Assembly (NCBI GenBank): GCA_017433295.1 | Contig: JAFRHL010000056.1 | Coordinates: 1-40,663 of the forward strand | Length of the DNA: 40,663 nt | Source of the DNA: Eubacterium sp. | GTDB taxonomy: Bacteria; Bacillota; Clostridia; Lachnospirales; Lachnospiraceae | Direction: 5' to 3' | In this document: positions 22,862 to 31,171 of the stretch, piece after piece | How the letters are laid out: the number at the start of each line of letters is the position of its first letter | How positions within the stretch are numbered: position 1 is the first letter of the stretch | Program-made: the position numbers and the translations under genes | The notes under the pieces: generated by a model | Told to the model about the DNA's origin: nothing | What the model saw: the letters and a program-made list of their open reading frames with translations, nothing else | Databases searched by the model: none

Positions 22862-25744
22862 TTAACCTGCCTTTCTGTAAAAGAGCCCTGACGGAGTCTC
22901 TGTTCTTAAAAGAAGGCCGTCTCTCGCAAGAGAAGCTGCTCTCTCACTTACCTCTTCCTCCGTCATGTCGGTAAGGATAGACAGGATATCCTTTATGCTC
23001 ACTTTCTGGTAAGACGCCATCGTAAGGATGACCCGGGCGGCACGGTCCAGGGACTCCTCCTGGTTACCCGGAAGAAATCCCTCCGGTTTTCCCGGTGGCG
23101 GTGCATCCTCCGTTTCCTCTTTTTCAATTCCGGTCCCGGCCTCCTGTCCTTCCATGGTCTCCGGTCCTTCTTTTCCCTTTCTTTCTTCCTTCCCATCTGT
23201 TTTCCCTGCCTTTTCTGCTTCCTCCTCTGCTGTGTCTGAATATCCGGGCTCCCTGCCCGTCTCCGTATCTGCTCCGGGATCATCGTATGCCCTGTCAGTA
23301 TCCGTGGAAGGCCCGGGCATAGAGTCTTCCGGTCCGTCCATTGACGCTTCTTCTTTCTTCTCATGGAAGTTGGTGCTGATCATGTCATAAAGAGGATTGT
23401 CTTTTGAGACCTTGGCATCAAAGAGGACCACCTTCTTTCCCCAGACCATGACGCCCCGGCCCGGGTCATCGGAGCTTAAGGCATCAAACTCTGTCTGGGA
23501 GAGCTCCTGGATCTGGGCTAAGGCATTGGCATCCACGCCGCCCTGGTCCAGGAAGCACTTGTAGGAGCAGTTGGAAAAGAGCTCTTTGAGCTGCTCATTG
23601 TCCATGGCTGCGGAAAGGTTCTGCATGGCCATGGTACAGATCCCACCGAACTTACGGAAGGTGGCCACGGCTGTATTGAGCTGTTCTGCCGAGGTACCCT
23701 TGCGGCTTAAGACCTGGGTCTCATCCACGATGAAGTGGACCGCCCTCCTTTCCTTCTGGTTATACTCCATACGGGAAGAGGTATAGTGCATGATCGTCAG
23801 CATCACAGCTTCCCAGTTGTCCTCCGGCACATTTTTAAGGCCGAAGCCCACCAGGCGTTCATCAAAACGGACATTGGACGGGTAGGCCAGCATGTCGCAG
23901 GCCCCTTCCGTATATTCCTCCATACTGTTGTAGATCGGACGGATGATGTTCTCATCGTATTCCGTCTTCGCGTCATTAAGCTCCAGTCGGACCTCCTCCC
24001 ACAGCATCTTTAAGGTCGGCTGTTTTTTCAGTTTCTTCTGGGCAAAGACCTTCTCAAACATCCTCCTGGTGCAGCGTCCCACCACAGAGGCGTGCTCCTG
24101 GGTAAAGAGGATGTTGCTCATGATGGCGGCAATGAGGCTTCTGGCATACCTGGTCTGGGTGGCGATAAAACGTTCTTTTGTCCCGTCGTCGCCGTAGAAG
24201 ACATCGGCGTAAACCTCAAATCCGTTCAGATGGATCCCGCTCTTTGGCGTTAAGTCAAAGTAGATACCGCCATATCTTTCCACGATCTCCTGAAACTCGT
24301 TCTGCGGGTCAAGGATCAGGATATCGTCGCTGGTCCCGACCAGGGTCTGCAGGATCTCCGTGATCTTGATATAGAATGATTTGCCCGACCCGGTGTGGCC
24401 GATGATGATCCCGTGGGGGTTCATCAGGAGCTTCCGGTTCCCTAGGATCAGGCGTTTGGTCGCCCGGTTCAGGCCATAGACATATCCGCCGGTCTCAATG
24501 ATATCCTGGGCATAGAAGGGCTGGAAGGCCGCCACAGAAGAGGAGAGAAAGAAACGCATGAAGTCCACCTGCCTTCCTCCGATCGGAAGGGCAGTGTTCA
24601 AAGCCTTTAACTGCTGCCAGTTGGCCGTCTCCATGACAACCCCTTCTTTTCTCCCGATGGCCTGATACTTACTGACCCGCTGGGCCAGGGTATCCTCATC
24701 CGGGGCAGTGACCACCATGAGCAGGTTCATGAAGAACCCGGTCTCATCATTTTCCGCGATCTGGTCCTGGAGGCTCTCAACCTCATCCTTTTTTCTCTGC
24801 CGGCCGTAAGAAGGACCGGTCCCGATGATATTCTTTCTCCTCCGGTATTCCTCCTCATCGCTGATGGACTTTTCGACATTGATGCCGGCGGCTGTCAGGA
24901 AATCGCTGATCTCATCCGGCGGCACCGGGGCAAAGTCCATGGTGATATAGGAAGGGAACTCCATGTTGGAAAAGCTCCGGATGAAGGAATCCGGATCGAT
25001 GGAACCCCGGTATTTCCAGCCGAAGAGGACGGTCATATGGACATCATCGGCAACCATGTAATTACTGAAGGTACGGATGGACCGGGGAAAGATGTCATTC
25101 TTCCAATCGTGGCCCGGCCCATAGCTGATGAACTCCTCATCCCTCTTTTTGCCCGGGCAGAGGAGGGAATGGATGCAGGCAAGCCTTGCCTTCACATCCA
25201 GCGGAAGGATCTTCGCCTGCCAGGAAGAAAACATGGCCTGGATGGTGGTATCTAAAGAATTGAACACCACCTTTGCATCCTGCAGGGAGGCTGCCCGGCA
25301 GGAGATGGTCAGGTACCGCAGTGTCGTGACATTGGGGTTGGAATCCTCCAGTTTCTCCCTGGTCCAACGGTCAATCCCTTCCCCGATATCCGGGTACAGG
25401 GACCGGTTGGTCATGCACTGCACGCTGTCAAGGAATTCCTCGATAGACTGGTATTCATTGGCTACCGTGATCTTGAAATCCACGTTCATAGTCTTGAGCC
25501 AGGCCATGAACTGGTTTAGGAAGGATTCCTTTTCCGAATCATCCTTATTGATATAGTTGACCTCCTCAAAGACATAACATCTGTCATAGAGACAGTTCTT
25601 CTTCCCCGGCTCCAGCTTTGCAATGCCGTTCTTATACATGATATCGATGTCAAACGCCTCCCGGACGTTTCTTGGGACCTTCACGATCGGAAGGCTCTTT
25701 TTCTTCCTTGCCCGGAAGCGGTAGCCTGCATTAATGACTGCCAT
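22862..25744 (-). CDS. virB4: VirB4-type conjugation ATPase
   Basis: 960 aa. The N-terminal VirB4/CagE domain (~60-400) precedes the ATPase core with Walker A GHTGSGKS at ~448-455 and Walker B FIVDETQVLS at ~670-680; the conserved arginine/glutamine motifs near QNLSAAM also fit. VirB4 powers assembly and substrate transfer of the type IV secretion channel at the membrane. After ~805 comes a ~90-residue Glu/Gly/Pro-rich disordered linker and a C-terminal winged-helix-like module (~895-960: RAARVILTMASYQKVSIKDI ... RDGLLLRTETPSGLFYRKAG), which is not part of ordinary VirB4. Start overlaps the PrgI stop by 14 nt. Confidence 0.9.
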   Translation of the reverse strand: MAVINAGYRFRARKKKSLPIVKVPRNVREAFDIDIMYKNGIAKLEPGKKNCLYDRCYVFEEVNYINKDDSEKESFLNQFMAWLKTMNVDFKITVANEYQSIEEFLDSVQCMTNRSLYPDIGEGIDRWTREKLEDSNPNVTTLRYLTISCRAASLQDAKVVFNSLDTTIQAMFSSWQAKILPLDVKARLACIHSLLCPGKKRDEEFISYGPGHDWKNDIFPRSIRTFSNYMVADDVHMTVLFGWKYRGSIDPDSFIRSFSNMEFPSYITMDFAPVPPDEISDFLTAAGINVEKSISDEEEYRRRKNIIGTGPSYGRQRKKDEVESLQDQIAENDETGFFMNLLMVVTAPDEDTLAQRVSKYQAIGRKEGVVMETANWQQLKALNTALPIGGRQVDFMRFFLSSSVAAFQPFYAQDIIETGGYVYGLNRATKRLILGNRKLLMNPHGIIIGHTGSGKSFYIKITEILQTLVGTSDDILILDPQNEFQEIVERYGGIYFDLTPKSGIHLNGFEVYADVFYGDDGTKERFIATQTRYARSLIAAIMSNILFTQEHASVVGRCTRRMFEKVFAQKKLKKQPTLKMLWEEVRLELNDAKTEYDENIIRPIYNSMEEYTEGACDMLAYPSNVRFDERLVGFGLKNVPEDNWEAVMLTIMHYTSSRMEYNQKERRAVHFIVDETQVLSRKGTSAEQLNTAVATFRKFGGICTMAMQNLSAAMDNEQLKELFSNCSYKCFLDQGGVDANALAQIQELSQTEFDALSSDDPGRGVMVWGKKVVLFDAKVSKDNPLYDMISTNFHEKKEEASMDGPEDSMPGPSTDTDRAYDDPGADTETGREPGYSDTAEEEAEKAGKTDGKEERKGKEGPETMEGQEAGTGIEKEETEDAPPPGKPEGFLPGNQEESLDRAARVILTMASYQKVSIKDILSILTDMTEEEVSERAASLARDGLLLRTETPSGLFYRKAG

Positions 25745-26186
25745 ACGCTGCTCCCTCCTTCTTAGCTTTGTTCATCTGTTTGTTCCTCCTTTTCTGCTTT
25801 TTCTCTCTCTGCTTTTTCCTGTCTTTCCCCGGCCTTATCTCCGGGCTCCTGCCGGCAGAGAAGATCCTCCTGCACCTTCTCTGGTATTCCCCTGCACTGT
25901 AAGCAAGCTTTTCCGTATGTCTGGAATAAAAGAACTCCCTTATGATCCCTACAAGGCTCTGTCCCTGGTACTTAAAAAACCCAATGGCACACACCGGTAC
26001 CATCAGGGGGATGGCGATATAAGTGCATTCCACGATCGGAATGCCCAAAAGTCTCCATAACAAAAAAGCAGCGCCGAAGGAAAGCATCATTCCTGCCGCT
26101 GCTGCCAAGCACTGCCCGAGGGTAAATCCTGAAAAAACCTCATTTGGAAAAGCTTCTTCAAAGTCTTTATTGATGTCGATCTTCAC
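25731..26186 (-). CDS. PrgI family protein (VirB3-like)
   Basis: 151 aa. Two membrane helices (~25-45 and ~50-72: LAAAAGMMLSFGAAFLLW; YIAIPLMVPVCAIGFF) followed by FKYQGQSLVGIIREFF, a hallmark of PrgI proteins, and a highly basic cytoplasmic tail. PrgI is the VirB3 counterpart that partners VirB4 at the inner face of the channel. Start is GTG 26186 with GGAGG eight bases upstream. It overlaps virB4 by 14 nt. Confidence 0.8.
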   Translation of the reverse strand: MKIDINKDFEEAFPNEVFSGFTLGQCLAAAAGMMLSFGAAFLLWRLLGIPIVECTYIAIPLMVPVCAIGFFKYQGQSLVGIIREFFYSRHTEKLAYSAGEYQRRCRRIFSAGRSPEIRPGKDRKKQREKKQKRRNKQMNKAKKEGAAYGSH

Positions 26187-26210
26187 GATCCAAACCTCCT
26201 TTTCTTATTC

Positions 26211-26231
26211 CGGAAGGATCTTTCCCTTCCG
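26211..26231 (-). other. Hairpin between virB6-like and prgI
   Basis: Perfect 7-bp stem CGGAAGG / CCTTCCG with 7-nt loop in the 80-nt intergenic gap. No U-run follows on minus, so it is more likely an RNA-stability or processing element than a terminator. Confidence 0.4.
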
Positions 26232-26266
26232 ATCTCTGTTTTATCCTTTCACTTAAAATCCATCGG

Positions 26267-27091
26267 TCACAATCCGAATGTTTTACCCATAAAGGAATTG
26301 ACCCCCCTTACCGAGGCGGTCATGACCACCATGGTAAATAATCCGTTCAGGGCATCCCAGAACCCGTTCACTGCCTCCACTGCTGCATTTCCCTTTTCGA
26401 AGATATTGACACCGCTTTCGGTCAGCTTGAAACAGATCACCATGACAAGAGCGATCATCACGATCTCAAAGGTGTTTAAGAGGAATGTCTTCACCCAGCT
26501 GATAAAGGTCCGCCTTACCTCCTCCCCACCAACGATCGTGGAAAGGGCGAAGGGGGCTGAGACTACCAGCAGGTAAATACGTATATACCGACCATACACC
26601 GTGAGCAGGATCAAAAAACTGCAGACGATCGCCGCGATGACATATAAGATCCCGAACAGGTTATAAAAGAGCACGGAACCGACATCGATGTCGCTCGTGA
26701 CAAGCTGTGGTGCCTGGACAGTGAAAACGCTGCCGGTCATCAGGGCTGCCACGTGAAACAGCTCCCGGATCATGGTCTTGATATTTAAGAAGAGGACGTT
26801 GGCAAGGACCACCTTGATAAGGGCATCCACCGTCCTCTCCAATGTGATGTTCTCATGGAGCCTGGTCAGTGCCTGCAGCCATCCAATGATAAAAAAGAGG
26901 TTTAAAAGGGACAGTCCGATGGAAAGGGCAAAGGGGTACAGGGTACCATTTACAAAAGCCCATGTCCCGGAGGAAAAGGTCTGCGGATCCATGACGAGCA
27001 GCCCGCTGACTGCCTTCATGGCCGTATTCCAGATCCCGCTGGCCAGGGCCATATCTGTTCCGGTCAGAAAATCCTGTAACCATCCTGGCAT
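26267..27091 (-). CDS. VirB6/TrbL-like polytopic channel protein
   Basis: 274 aa with about six hydrophobic segments (around 45-75, 90-110, 140-165, 165-190, 200-230, 245-268) and few charged loops. Features such as AIVCSFLILLTVYGRYIRIY followed by LLVVSAPFALSTIVG match the conserved core of VirB6/TrbL-like proteins of Gram-positive T4SS, which form the membrane channel. It stands between the VirB2-like gene and prgI, the expected order. RBS GGAGGGAGTGGGAAGTT before ATG 27091. Confidence 0.75.
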   Translation of the reverse strand: MPGWLQDFLTGTDMALASGIWNTAMKAVSGLLVMDPQTFSSGTWAFVNGTLYPFALSIGLSLLNLFFIIGWLQALTRLHENITLERTVDALIKVVLANVLFLNIKTMIRELFHVAALMTGSVFTVQAPQLVTSDIDVGSVLFYNLFGILYVIAAIVCSFLILLTVYGRYIRIYLLVVSAPFALSTIVGGEEVRRTFISWVKTFLLNTFEIVMIALVMVICFKLTESGVNIFEKGNAAVEAVNGFWDALNGLFTMVVMTASVRGVNSFMGKTFGL

Positions 27092-27109
27092 AACTTCCCA
27101 CTCCCTCCT

Positions 27110-27451
27110 TTAATAGCTGATCATAGAGATGATCGTTGGTGCCATGCAGGCGATCAGGCCTGCAGCGATCCTCTTAAAGGCCATGGACTGGGCGGTACCG
27201 TCCTGGGAGTTTAAAGAGGTGGCCCACTCAAATACGCCCCATAAAAGATAGAGCTGTCCGATGCTGGTCACGATGGCTGCAATAATGTTATAGATCGACT
27301 TGAATGAAGTGCTGATGGCCCCGGTATTTGGTGCGGCAAAAACCTGTATCGGCATAAATGCTGCAAGAAGGAAACATGCAAATGCAATCGCTGCGCTAAA
27401 AAGTACCGGCTTACCTGCCTTGTGTTTTCCCCTGAAGTTCAGTGTTCTCAT
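27110..27451 (-). CDS. VirB2-like (Maff2/TrbC-type) small membrane protein
   Basis: 113 aa. A cleavable signal-like helix (~17-39, ending VFAAP) precedes a mature part with two hydrophobic helices (IIAAIVTSIGQLYLLWGVFE; RIAAGLIACMAPTIISMI) joined by a polar loop (SLNSQDGTAQS), the layout of VirB2/TrbC pilins and the Gram-positive Maff2 proteins. It probably forms an extracytoplasmic or membrane part of the mating channel. RBS GGGAGG lies in the end of the upstream gene. Confidence 0.7.
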   Translation of the reverse strand: MRTLNFRGKHKAGKPVLFSAAIAFACFLLAAFMPIQVFAAPNTGAISTSFKSIYNIIAAIVTSIGQLYLLWGVFEWATSLNSQDGTAQSMAFKRIAAGLIACMAPTIISMISY

Positions 27452-27455
27452 GATA

Positions 27456-27671
27456 TTAGTCGTCCTCCCCTCTGTGCATGATCTTTACTGTGATAAATAT
27501 GATCAAAGTGGACACCAGGATCTGGGCCACCACGGCGATCAGGTCGCCGGCTCCTGCCATGGATGCCGGCAGGATCCCCGGCAGAAACTGCCTTGTTACG
27601 AGATTTACCGGGATCCCGATCATAAAAGCCGCGACGATGATCATCGGCGCTCTCCAGTCCGTTCTCTTCAT
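27456..27671 (-). CDS. 71-aa two-helix membrane protein of the T4SS cluster
   Basis: 71 aa with two predicted membrane helices (~9-30 and ~43-64) and a charged C-terminus (KIMHRGEDD). AAGGAG RBS; start overlaps the stop of the coiled-coil gene by 4 nt (ATGA), and the VirB2-like gene follows 4 nt later. In related clusters the coupling ATPase gene sits about here, and its N-terminus also has two membrane helices, so this could be a stand-alone membrane domain or a remnant, but no ATPase sequence follows. Family not recognised. Confidence 0.6.
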   Translation of the reverse strand: MKRTDWRAPMIIVAAFMIGIPVNLVTRQFLPGILPASMAGAGDLIAVVAQILVSTLIIFITVKIMHRGEDD

Positions 27672-28405
27672 GTTTGCTCACTCCTTTCCCCGTCGGCATT
27701 CTCCTGTAGATTACGGCTTTCTTCTGATGGTTCTTTGCTTCCTCCATCCTCTGCGGTCTCCTCCTTTTCCCTGTCCGCAAAAAGGCCGGCTGTGTCAGGA
27801 TCCTTCTCAAGAAGGACCTTGAAAAGTTCCTGCTTTTCCTGTTCAAGAGCCTTGCTCCGCTCCATCTCCGAAAGGAGCTCGTCATAAAGCCGGACATTCT
27901 CATCCGTGATCTTTCGGTTCTCCTCCTTTAAAGCCCGGTACTCCGGAGCTTCATAGAGTTCTGTCTCCAGACAACAGGAAAGTGCCGGTGCCGTGTACTT
28001 GGTATCTTCCTCTGTTTCCATCCCTGAGTGGAGCCTGTGCACATCCTGCAGCAGGCTCTCATTCTGCAGCTTTGTCTCCAGAAGGTTCAGCCGCAGCTGG
28101 TTTTCTTTCATCTTTTTCCTGAGCCGACTGTATTCTTCCTCCCTGAGACTGGTCTTTTTCTTCAGTTCTTCGTCCTTTCGCCGGATCTCCTCTTCCTTAT
28201 CGCCCAGAAAGCCGATCCGGGCCTCCTGCTCTTTCCTGGTTCTTTCCAGGAATCTCTCCCTTTCCTTCAGGTCGGTTTCCCGTCTGATCAGCTCGTCATA
28301 TCTTTTCCGGTAAGCATTCTCCCTTTCCTGGAAGAGCTTGTCCCTCTCGTTAAAATATGCTTCCATTTCTTCCATCATCTCTATGATCGTGCTCTCATCT
28401 GTCAT
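27668..28405 (-). CDS. Coiled-coil protein
   Basis: 245 aa from ATG 28405 (GAGGAGG nine bases upstream; ATG 28411 is an alternative). Residues ~5-115 form a long Glu/Lys/Arg coiled coil (EELKKKTSLREEEYSRLRKK); a short break with CC near ~143 is followed by a second coiled coil (~155-200) and an acidic disordered tail. No membrane segment. It is transcribed just ahead of the channel genes and may be a scaffold or regulator of the apparatus. Family unknown. Confidence 0.6.
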   Translation of the reverse strand: MTDESTIIEMMEEMEAYFNERDKLFQERENAYRKRYDELIRRETDLKERERFLERTRKEQEARIGFLGDKEEEIRRKDEELKKKTSLREEEYSRLRKKMKENQLRLNLLETKLQNESLLQDVHRLHSGMETEEDTKYTAPALSCCLETELYEAPEYRALKEENRKITDENVRLYDELLSEMERSKALEQEKQELFKVLLEKDPDTAGLFADREKEETAEDGGSKEPSEESRNLQENADGERSEQT

Positions 28406-28568
28406 AAACATGTTCCTCCTCATTTCTTTCCGCGGCCTGTCCGGCCCGGACCAGCTCCAGTTCCACGAGGATACCGTCCTCCGTCAGGAAGGCGGTACCC
28501 TCGACCACGGATTTCAGTGCCATATAATCGTCATAAAGTCTCTTTATCTTTTTCCCTTCTTTGTTCAT
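28395..28568 (-). CDS. 57-aa hypothetical protein
   Basis: A 57-codon ORF with an excellent RBS (AACAGGAGGAAAAG before ATG 28568). It begins MNKEGKKIKRLYDDYMALKS, has a strand-rich middle (GTAFLTEDGILVELELV) and ends EEEHVYDR. The stop overlaps the start of the following coiled-coil gene by 11 nt, so the two are probably coupled. Basic N-terminal helix plus beta hairpin; no family recognised. Confidence 0.6.
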   Translation of the reverse strand: MNKEGKKIKRLYDDYMALKSVVEGTAFLTEDGILVELELVRAGQAAERNEEEHVYDR

Positions 28569-28592
28569 CTTTTCCTCCTGTTAAATATATGA

Positions 28593-29504
28593 TCATAAAC
28601 TGAGTTCCGCTCTTTTCTCCATCCTTGGTGTCTCAGCCTTCGGTTCCAGCATCCGGATCGTCCCGGAACTGCTGTTATAACGGTAGACATGATCAGAAAG
28701 CAGGTCCTTGTCCTCGACCGCAGTCCGGTTGACAGAGACGACCATGTCCGTCAGCTCCCTCACCGAAAGTGACGTGGATCTCGGGACCAGGAGAACTTCA
28801 TGACGGGAGGAGGGAAGGATAAAAAAATCTTCCCCTACCATGGCATGCGCCTCTTCCATGGCCTTATCCGAAAGGATGGCTGATGCCCCGTCGATGCTGC
28901 TCTCATTGGTCAGGACATATATGTTGTCAGATGGGCTTGGCTCCGGCTCTGTCCCCATAAAACCCCCGATGAAGGAGCTTAACGAAAAACAACGGTACTC
29001 CTGCATGTTCATGTTGTCGCGGGCTGCGGCAAAAAGTTCTTCCCTCGTAAAACCATATTCCCCAAGCATCCAGTCCTTTACCACAAAACTGGCCTCGTCA
29101 TTCAGCCGAATCCTGGGGACTACGGCCATATCCTCTAAGAATTCATAGGGGACGTCAGAAAGATACTGGCGGTTCATCTCCGGGTTCATGACTGTGAGAT
29201 AGAGGTTTTCTTCCATAAAAGCATGGGAGAGTTCCGGAACCGCCGGCGCATGCATCCTGGATGCCTCCAGTCTTGCAGATGCTTCCTTTACGATGCTCAT
29301 CAGATCTTTGCCCTGTTCGTACTCTTTAAAAAGATCAGTAAGGTAGATCTGGGGAGCGATCCGGCTTGTCTCAGATGCAAAAACCAGAGCGTCCATAGTC
29401 TGGTTCACTTTGGATACCTGATGTTCCCGGATATCCATGCCCGGCCCTCCAAACCGGACCATCATCTCTGCTGTAAACGCCTGTTTGAAATCTTCATAAT
29501 TCAT
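28593..29504 (-). CDS. DUF5688 family protein
   Basis: 303 aa, soluble. The layout fits DUF5688: N-terminal MNYEDFKQAF-type helix, a region on NQTMDALVFA, the NLYLTVMNPEMNRQYLSDVP segment, the acidic V-x-x-R-I-R-L block, and the later NIYVLTNESSIDGASAIL region ending in LLVPRSTS. Proteins of this family are common in Lachnospiraceae mobile elements and their activity is unknown. GGAGG lies six bases before ATG 29504. It stands between SSB and a small-protein pair. Confidence 0.7.
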   Translation of the reverse strand: MNYEDFKQAFTAEMMVRFGGPGMDIREHQVSKVNQTMDALVFASETSRIAPQIYLTDLFKEYEQGKDLMSIVKEASARLEASRMHAPAVPELSHAFMEENLYLTVMNPEMNRQYLSDVPYEFLEDMAVVPRIRLNDEASFVVKDWMLGEYGFTREELFAAARDNMNMQEYRCFSLSSFIGGFMGTEPEPSPSDNIYVLTNESSIDGASAILSDKAMEEAHAMVGEDFFILPSSRHEVLLVPRSTSLSVRELTDMVVSVNRTAVEDKDLLSDHVYRYNSSSGTIRMLEPKAETPRMEKRAELSL

Positions 29505-29514
29505 ACATTACCTC

Positions 29515-29545
29515 CATGAAAAAAGACAGGTTCTTCCCTGCCTGT
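29515..29545 (-). terminator. Possible intergenic terminator/attenuator after ssb
   Basis: On minus: ACAGG stem, 10-nt loop, CCTGT, then C and six T. The short stem makes it weak; it lies in the 82-nt gap between ssb and the DUF5688 gene. Confidence 0.4.
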
Positions 29546-29586
29546 ATCTCTTACTGCAAAATGAAATTGTTTTCTCCTTCCTGTCT

Positions 29587-30012
29587 TCACGCAAAGATAC
29601 CGGATCCCTGCTGCATGACCCCGGCAAAGCGTCCCGGGTCTGAGGAAGGATCATAGGCCGGGTACCGGTCTGCCCCGGTGCCGTCCTGCTTATAATCGAT
29701 TATCCACAATCTATCCACCACAAGCTGTGTATAAAAAGACCGATTTCCGTTCTCGTTATCCACGGCCCCGGTACGGAGCCTTCCAAAGGCCAGGATACGG
29801 CCCCCTTTCATGCCCCAGCGGGCCAGGTAAGAAGCAGACCGGCCAAAGACGATACAGGGGAAGAAATCTGTATCCGCCTCCCCGTCCTTTTTCCTGTCCC
29901 TGCCTACGGCAAGACGGAAAGGGCACCATATATTGGTATCGCTCCCATTCTCCTTTGAAGAAAGGGCCGGGGCTTCGACCAGGCGGCCGAAGAGTATTGC
30001 TATGTTCAACAT
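29587..30012 (-). CDS. ssb: Single-stranded DNA-binding protein
   Basis: 141 aa. OB-fold pattern of SSB: MLNIAILFGRLVEAPAL at the start, then CPFRLAVGRDRK, TDFFPCIVFGRSASYLARW, and GGRILAFGRLRTGAV around 67-82. Residues after ~110 are a disordered tail, but it ends GSGIFA rather than the usual acidic DDDIPF tip, so contact with host SSB partners may differ. An element-encoded SSB protects single-stranded DNA during conjugation or rolling replication. It follows repA, fitting a replication pair. Confidence 0.85.
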   Translation of the reverse strand: MLNIAILFGRLVEAPALSSKENGSDTNIWCPFRLAVGRDRKKDGEADTDFFPCIVFGRSASYLARWGMKGGRILAFGRLRTGAVDNENGNRSFYTQLVVDRLWIIDYKQDGTGADRYPAYDPSSDPGRFAGVMQQGSGIFA

Positions 30013-30058
30013 TTCAACTGCACCTCCATTTTCATCAATGTTGTCTTATTCCATGGTT

Positions 30059-30652
30059 TCAGGCCAATGGACCATCGTTTCCATCGGGCATCTTATTTAA
30101 AAGAAGGGTTACCAGGGCACCGATCAATTCAGGCAGCGAGATCTGGCCCGGATCTGGCTCATCCGGCTCTTCTTTATCCGGATCACCAGGTCCTTTCAGG
30201 TCTTTCATCGGACCGGCTTCTTTACGGGCATCCTCTTTCCTGGCAGTTTCCTCATCAGGTTCCTCTTTCCCTGTTTCCCGGTCTGCCGGATCATCCTTTT
30301 TCATCACGGTGCCGTACATCACTTTGATCCAGGGGCATTCCTCATTCAGGTTATGGACATAGATCCTCCGCTCTAAGGAATCCCCGATCCCATAGACCAG
30401 TTCAATAAGGTCCGTCGCTACAAGTTCATTTGTGACAAGGTCCAAACGGTACCTGCTGCAGGCCAGTTCTTCCTGCATTTTTTTCTTAGGGAATATGACG
30501 TAGGGGCTTCCCTCTTTATCAAGCCATCCGTATCTCTCTGCTTCCTGCTTTTTCTCCCACAGGATCCCGTAGAGCACTTTTGCCCGGTCGGATAAGTTTT
30601 TATAATACGCATGGTCTAACAGCATCCTTGGTATTTTTACCATCTTGATCAT
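30059..30652 (-). CDS. repA: Replication initiator, RepA_N family
   Basis: 197 aa. N-terminal RepA_N winged-helix features: KIPRMLLDHAYYKNLSDRAK, LYGILWEKKQEAER-YGWLDKEG, PYVIFPKKKMQEELACSR, at residues ~5-75. A Pro/Glu/Lys linker (~120-165) and a short C-terminal helix (ISLPELIGALVTLLLNKM) follow. RepA_N proteins start replication of Gram-positive plasmids and are also found in Tn1549-like elements, where they may support autonomous replication of the excised circle. AAGGAGG precedes ATG 30652. Confidence 0.8.
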   Translation of the reverse strand: MIKMVKIPRMLLDHAYYKNLSDRAKVLYGILWEKKQEAERYGWLDKEGSPYVIFPKKKMQEELACSRYRLDLVTNELVATDLIELVYGIGDSLERRIYVHNLNEECPWIKVMYGTVMKKDDPADRETGKEEPDEETARKEDARKEAGPMKDLKGPGDPDKEEPDEPDPGQISLPELIGALVTLLLNKMPDGNDGPLA

Positions 30653-30677
30653 TGTTTTCCTCCTTTTTCACTCCATT

Positions 30678-30707
30678 AAAAAAGGACCTGTCTCTCTTGG
30701 CAGATCC
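30678..30707 (-). terminator. Rho-independent terminator upstream of repA
   Basis: On minus: GGATCTG (30707-30701), 10-nt loop, CAGGTCC (30690-30684), then six T (30683-30678). All seven pairs form (one G-T). It lies between the 30712-30969 gene and repA within the presumed operon. Confidence 0.7.
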
Positions 30708-30711
30708 TCTT

Positions 30712-30969
30712 TCATGCATTTGTGTAACTGATCTTATTAACAGTGACATCCGCTTTCCCCTGAAAACGATTGGCTTTTTTGGCCATTCCGGACTTGTACC
30801 TGCGTCTCCTTCTGGAAGGCCTTCTCTCTTCCCGGCTGATCCTTTCGATCGCCAGAGATGCGGTAGGGTCATAATATCCATCGGCATTCCTCCAGGGCCG
30901 CTCTTCTTTGATCACGGGCCTTACGGCCTTCTGTCTGCTTAAGATCCTCTGTTTAACTCTTTCATCCAT
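30712..30969 (-). CDS. 85-aa basic hypothetical protein
   Basis: 85 aa from ATG 30969 with AAGGAGGAAAGAACG upstream. Very basic: KQRILSRQKAVRPVIKEERP near the start, and SREERRPSRRRRRYKSGMAK around 51-70, which could bind nucleic acid. A conserved-looking YYDPTASLAIERI segment sits between. The gene precedes repA and is followed by a terminator-like hairpin. No family recognised. Confidence 0.6.
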   Translation of the reverse strand: MDERVKQRILSRQKAVRPVIKEERPWRNADGYYDPTASLAIERISREERRPSRRRRRYKSGMAKKANRFQGKADVTVNKISYTNA

Positions 30970-31046
30970 CGTTCTTTCCTCCTTCATTCATTACCGGCTG
31001 TATTCTGCCGGCCTGGTCTTTGTTCCATAAAACCCGGTTGACAGGT

Positions 31047-31078
31047 AAAAAATAAGACCCGTTGTCATCCCGGATCTT
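31047..31078 (-). terminator. Rho-independent terminator early in the element transcript
   Basis: On minus: AAGATCCG (31078-31071), 9-nt loop, CGGGTCTT (31061-31054), then ATTTTTT. Eight pairs including one T-G. It lies between the 31172-31402 and 30712-30969 genes. The gap 30970-31171 has nothing else I can call. Confidence 0.7.
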
Positions 31079-31171
31079 TTCCCTGCAATTTCCTTATCTT
31101 GTTTCTGTCGTCATGTTCCCATAGAATATGGCACCTCCCTTCCAGACCGAATCCGGCCTACTACCCATCTT

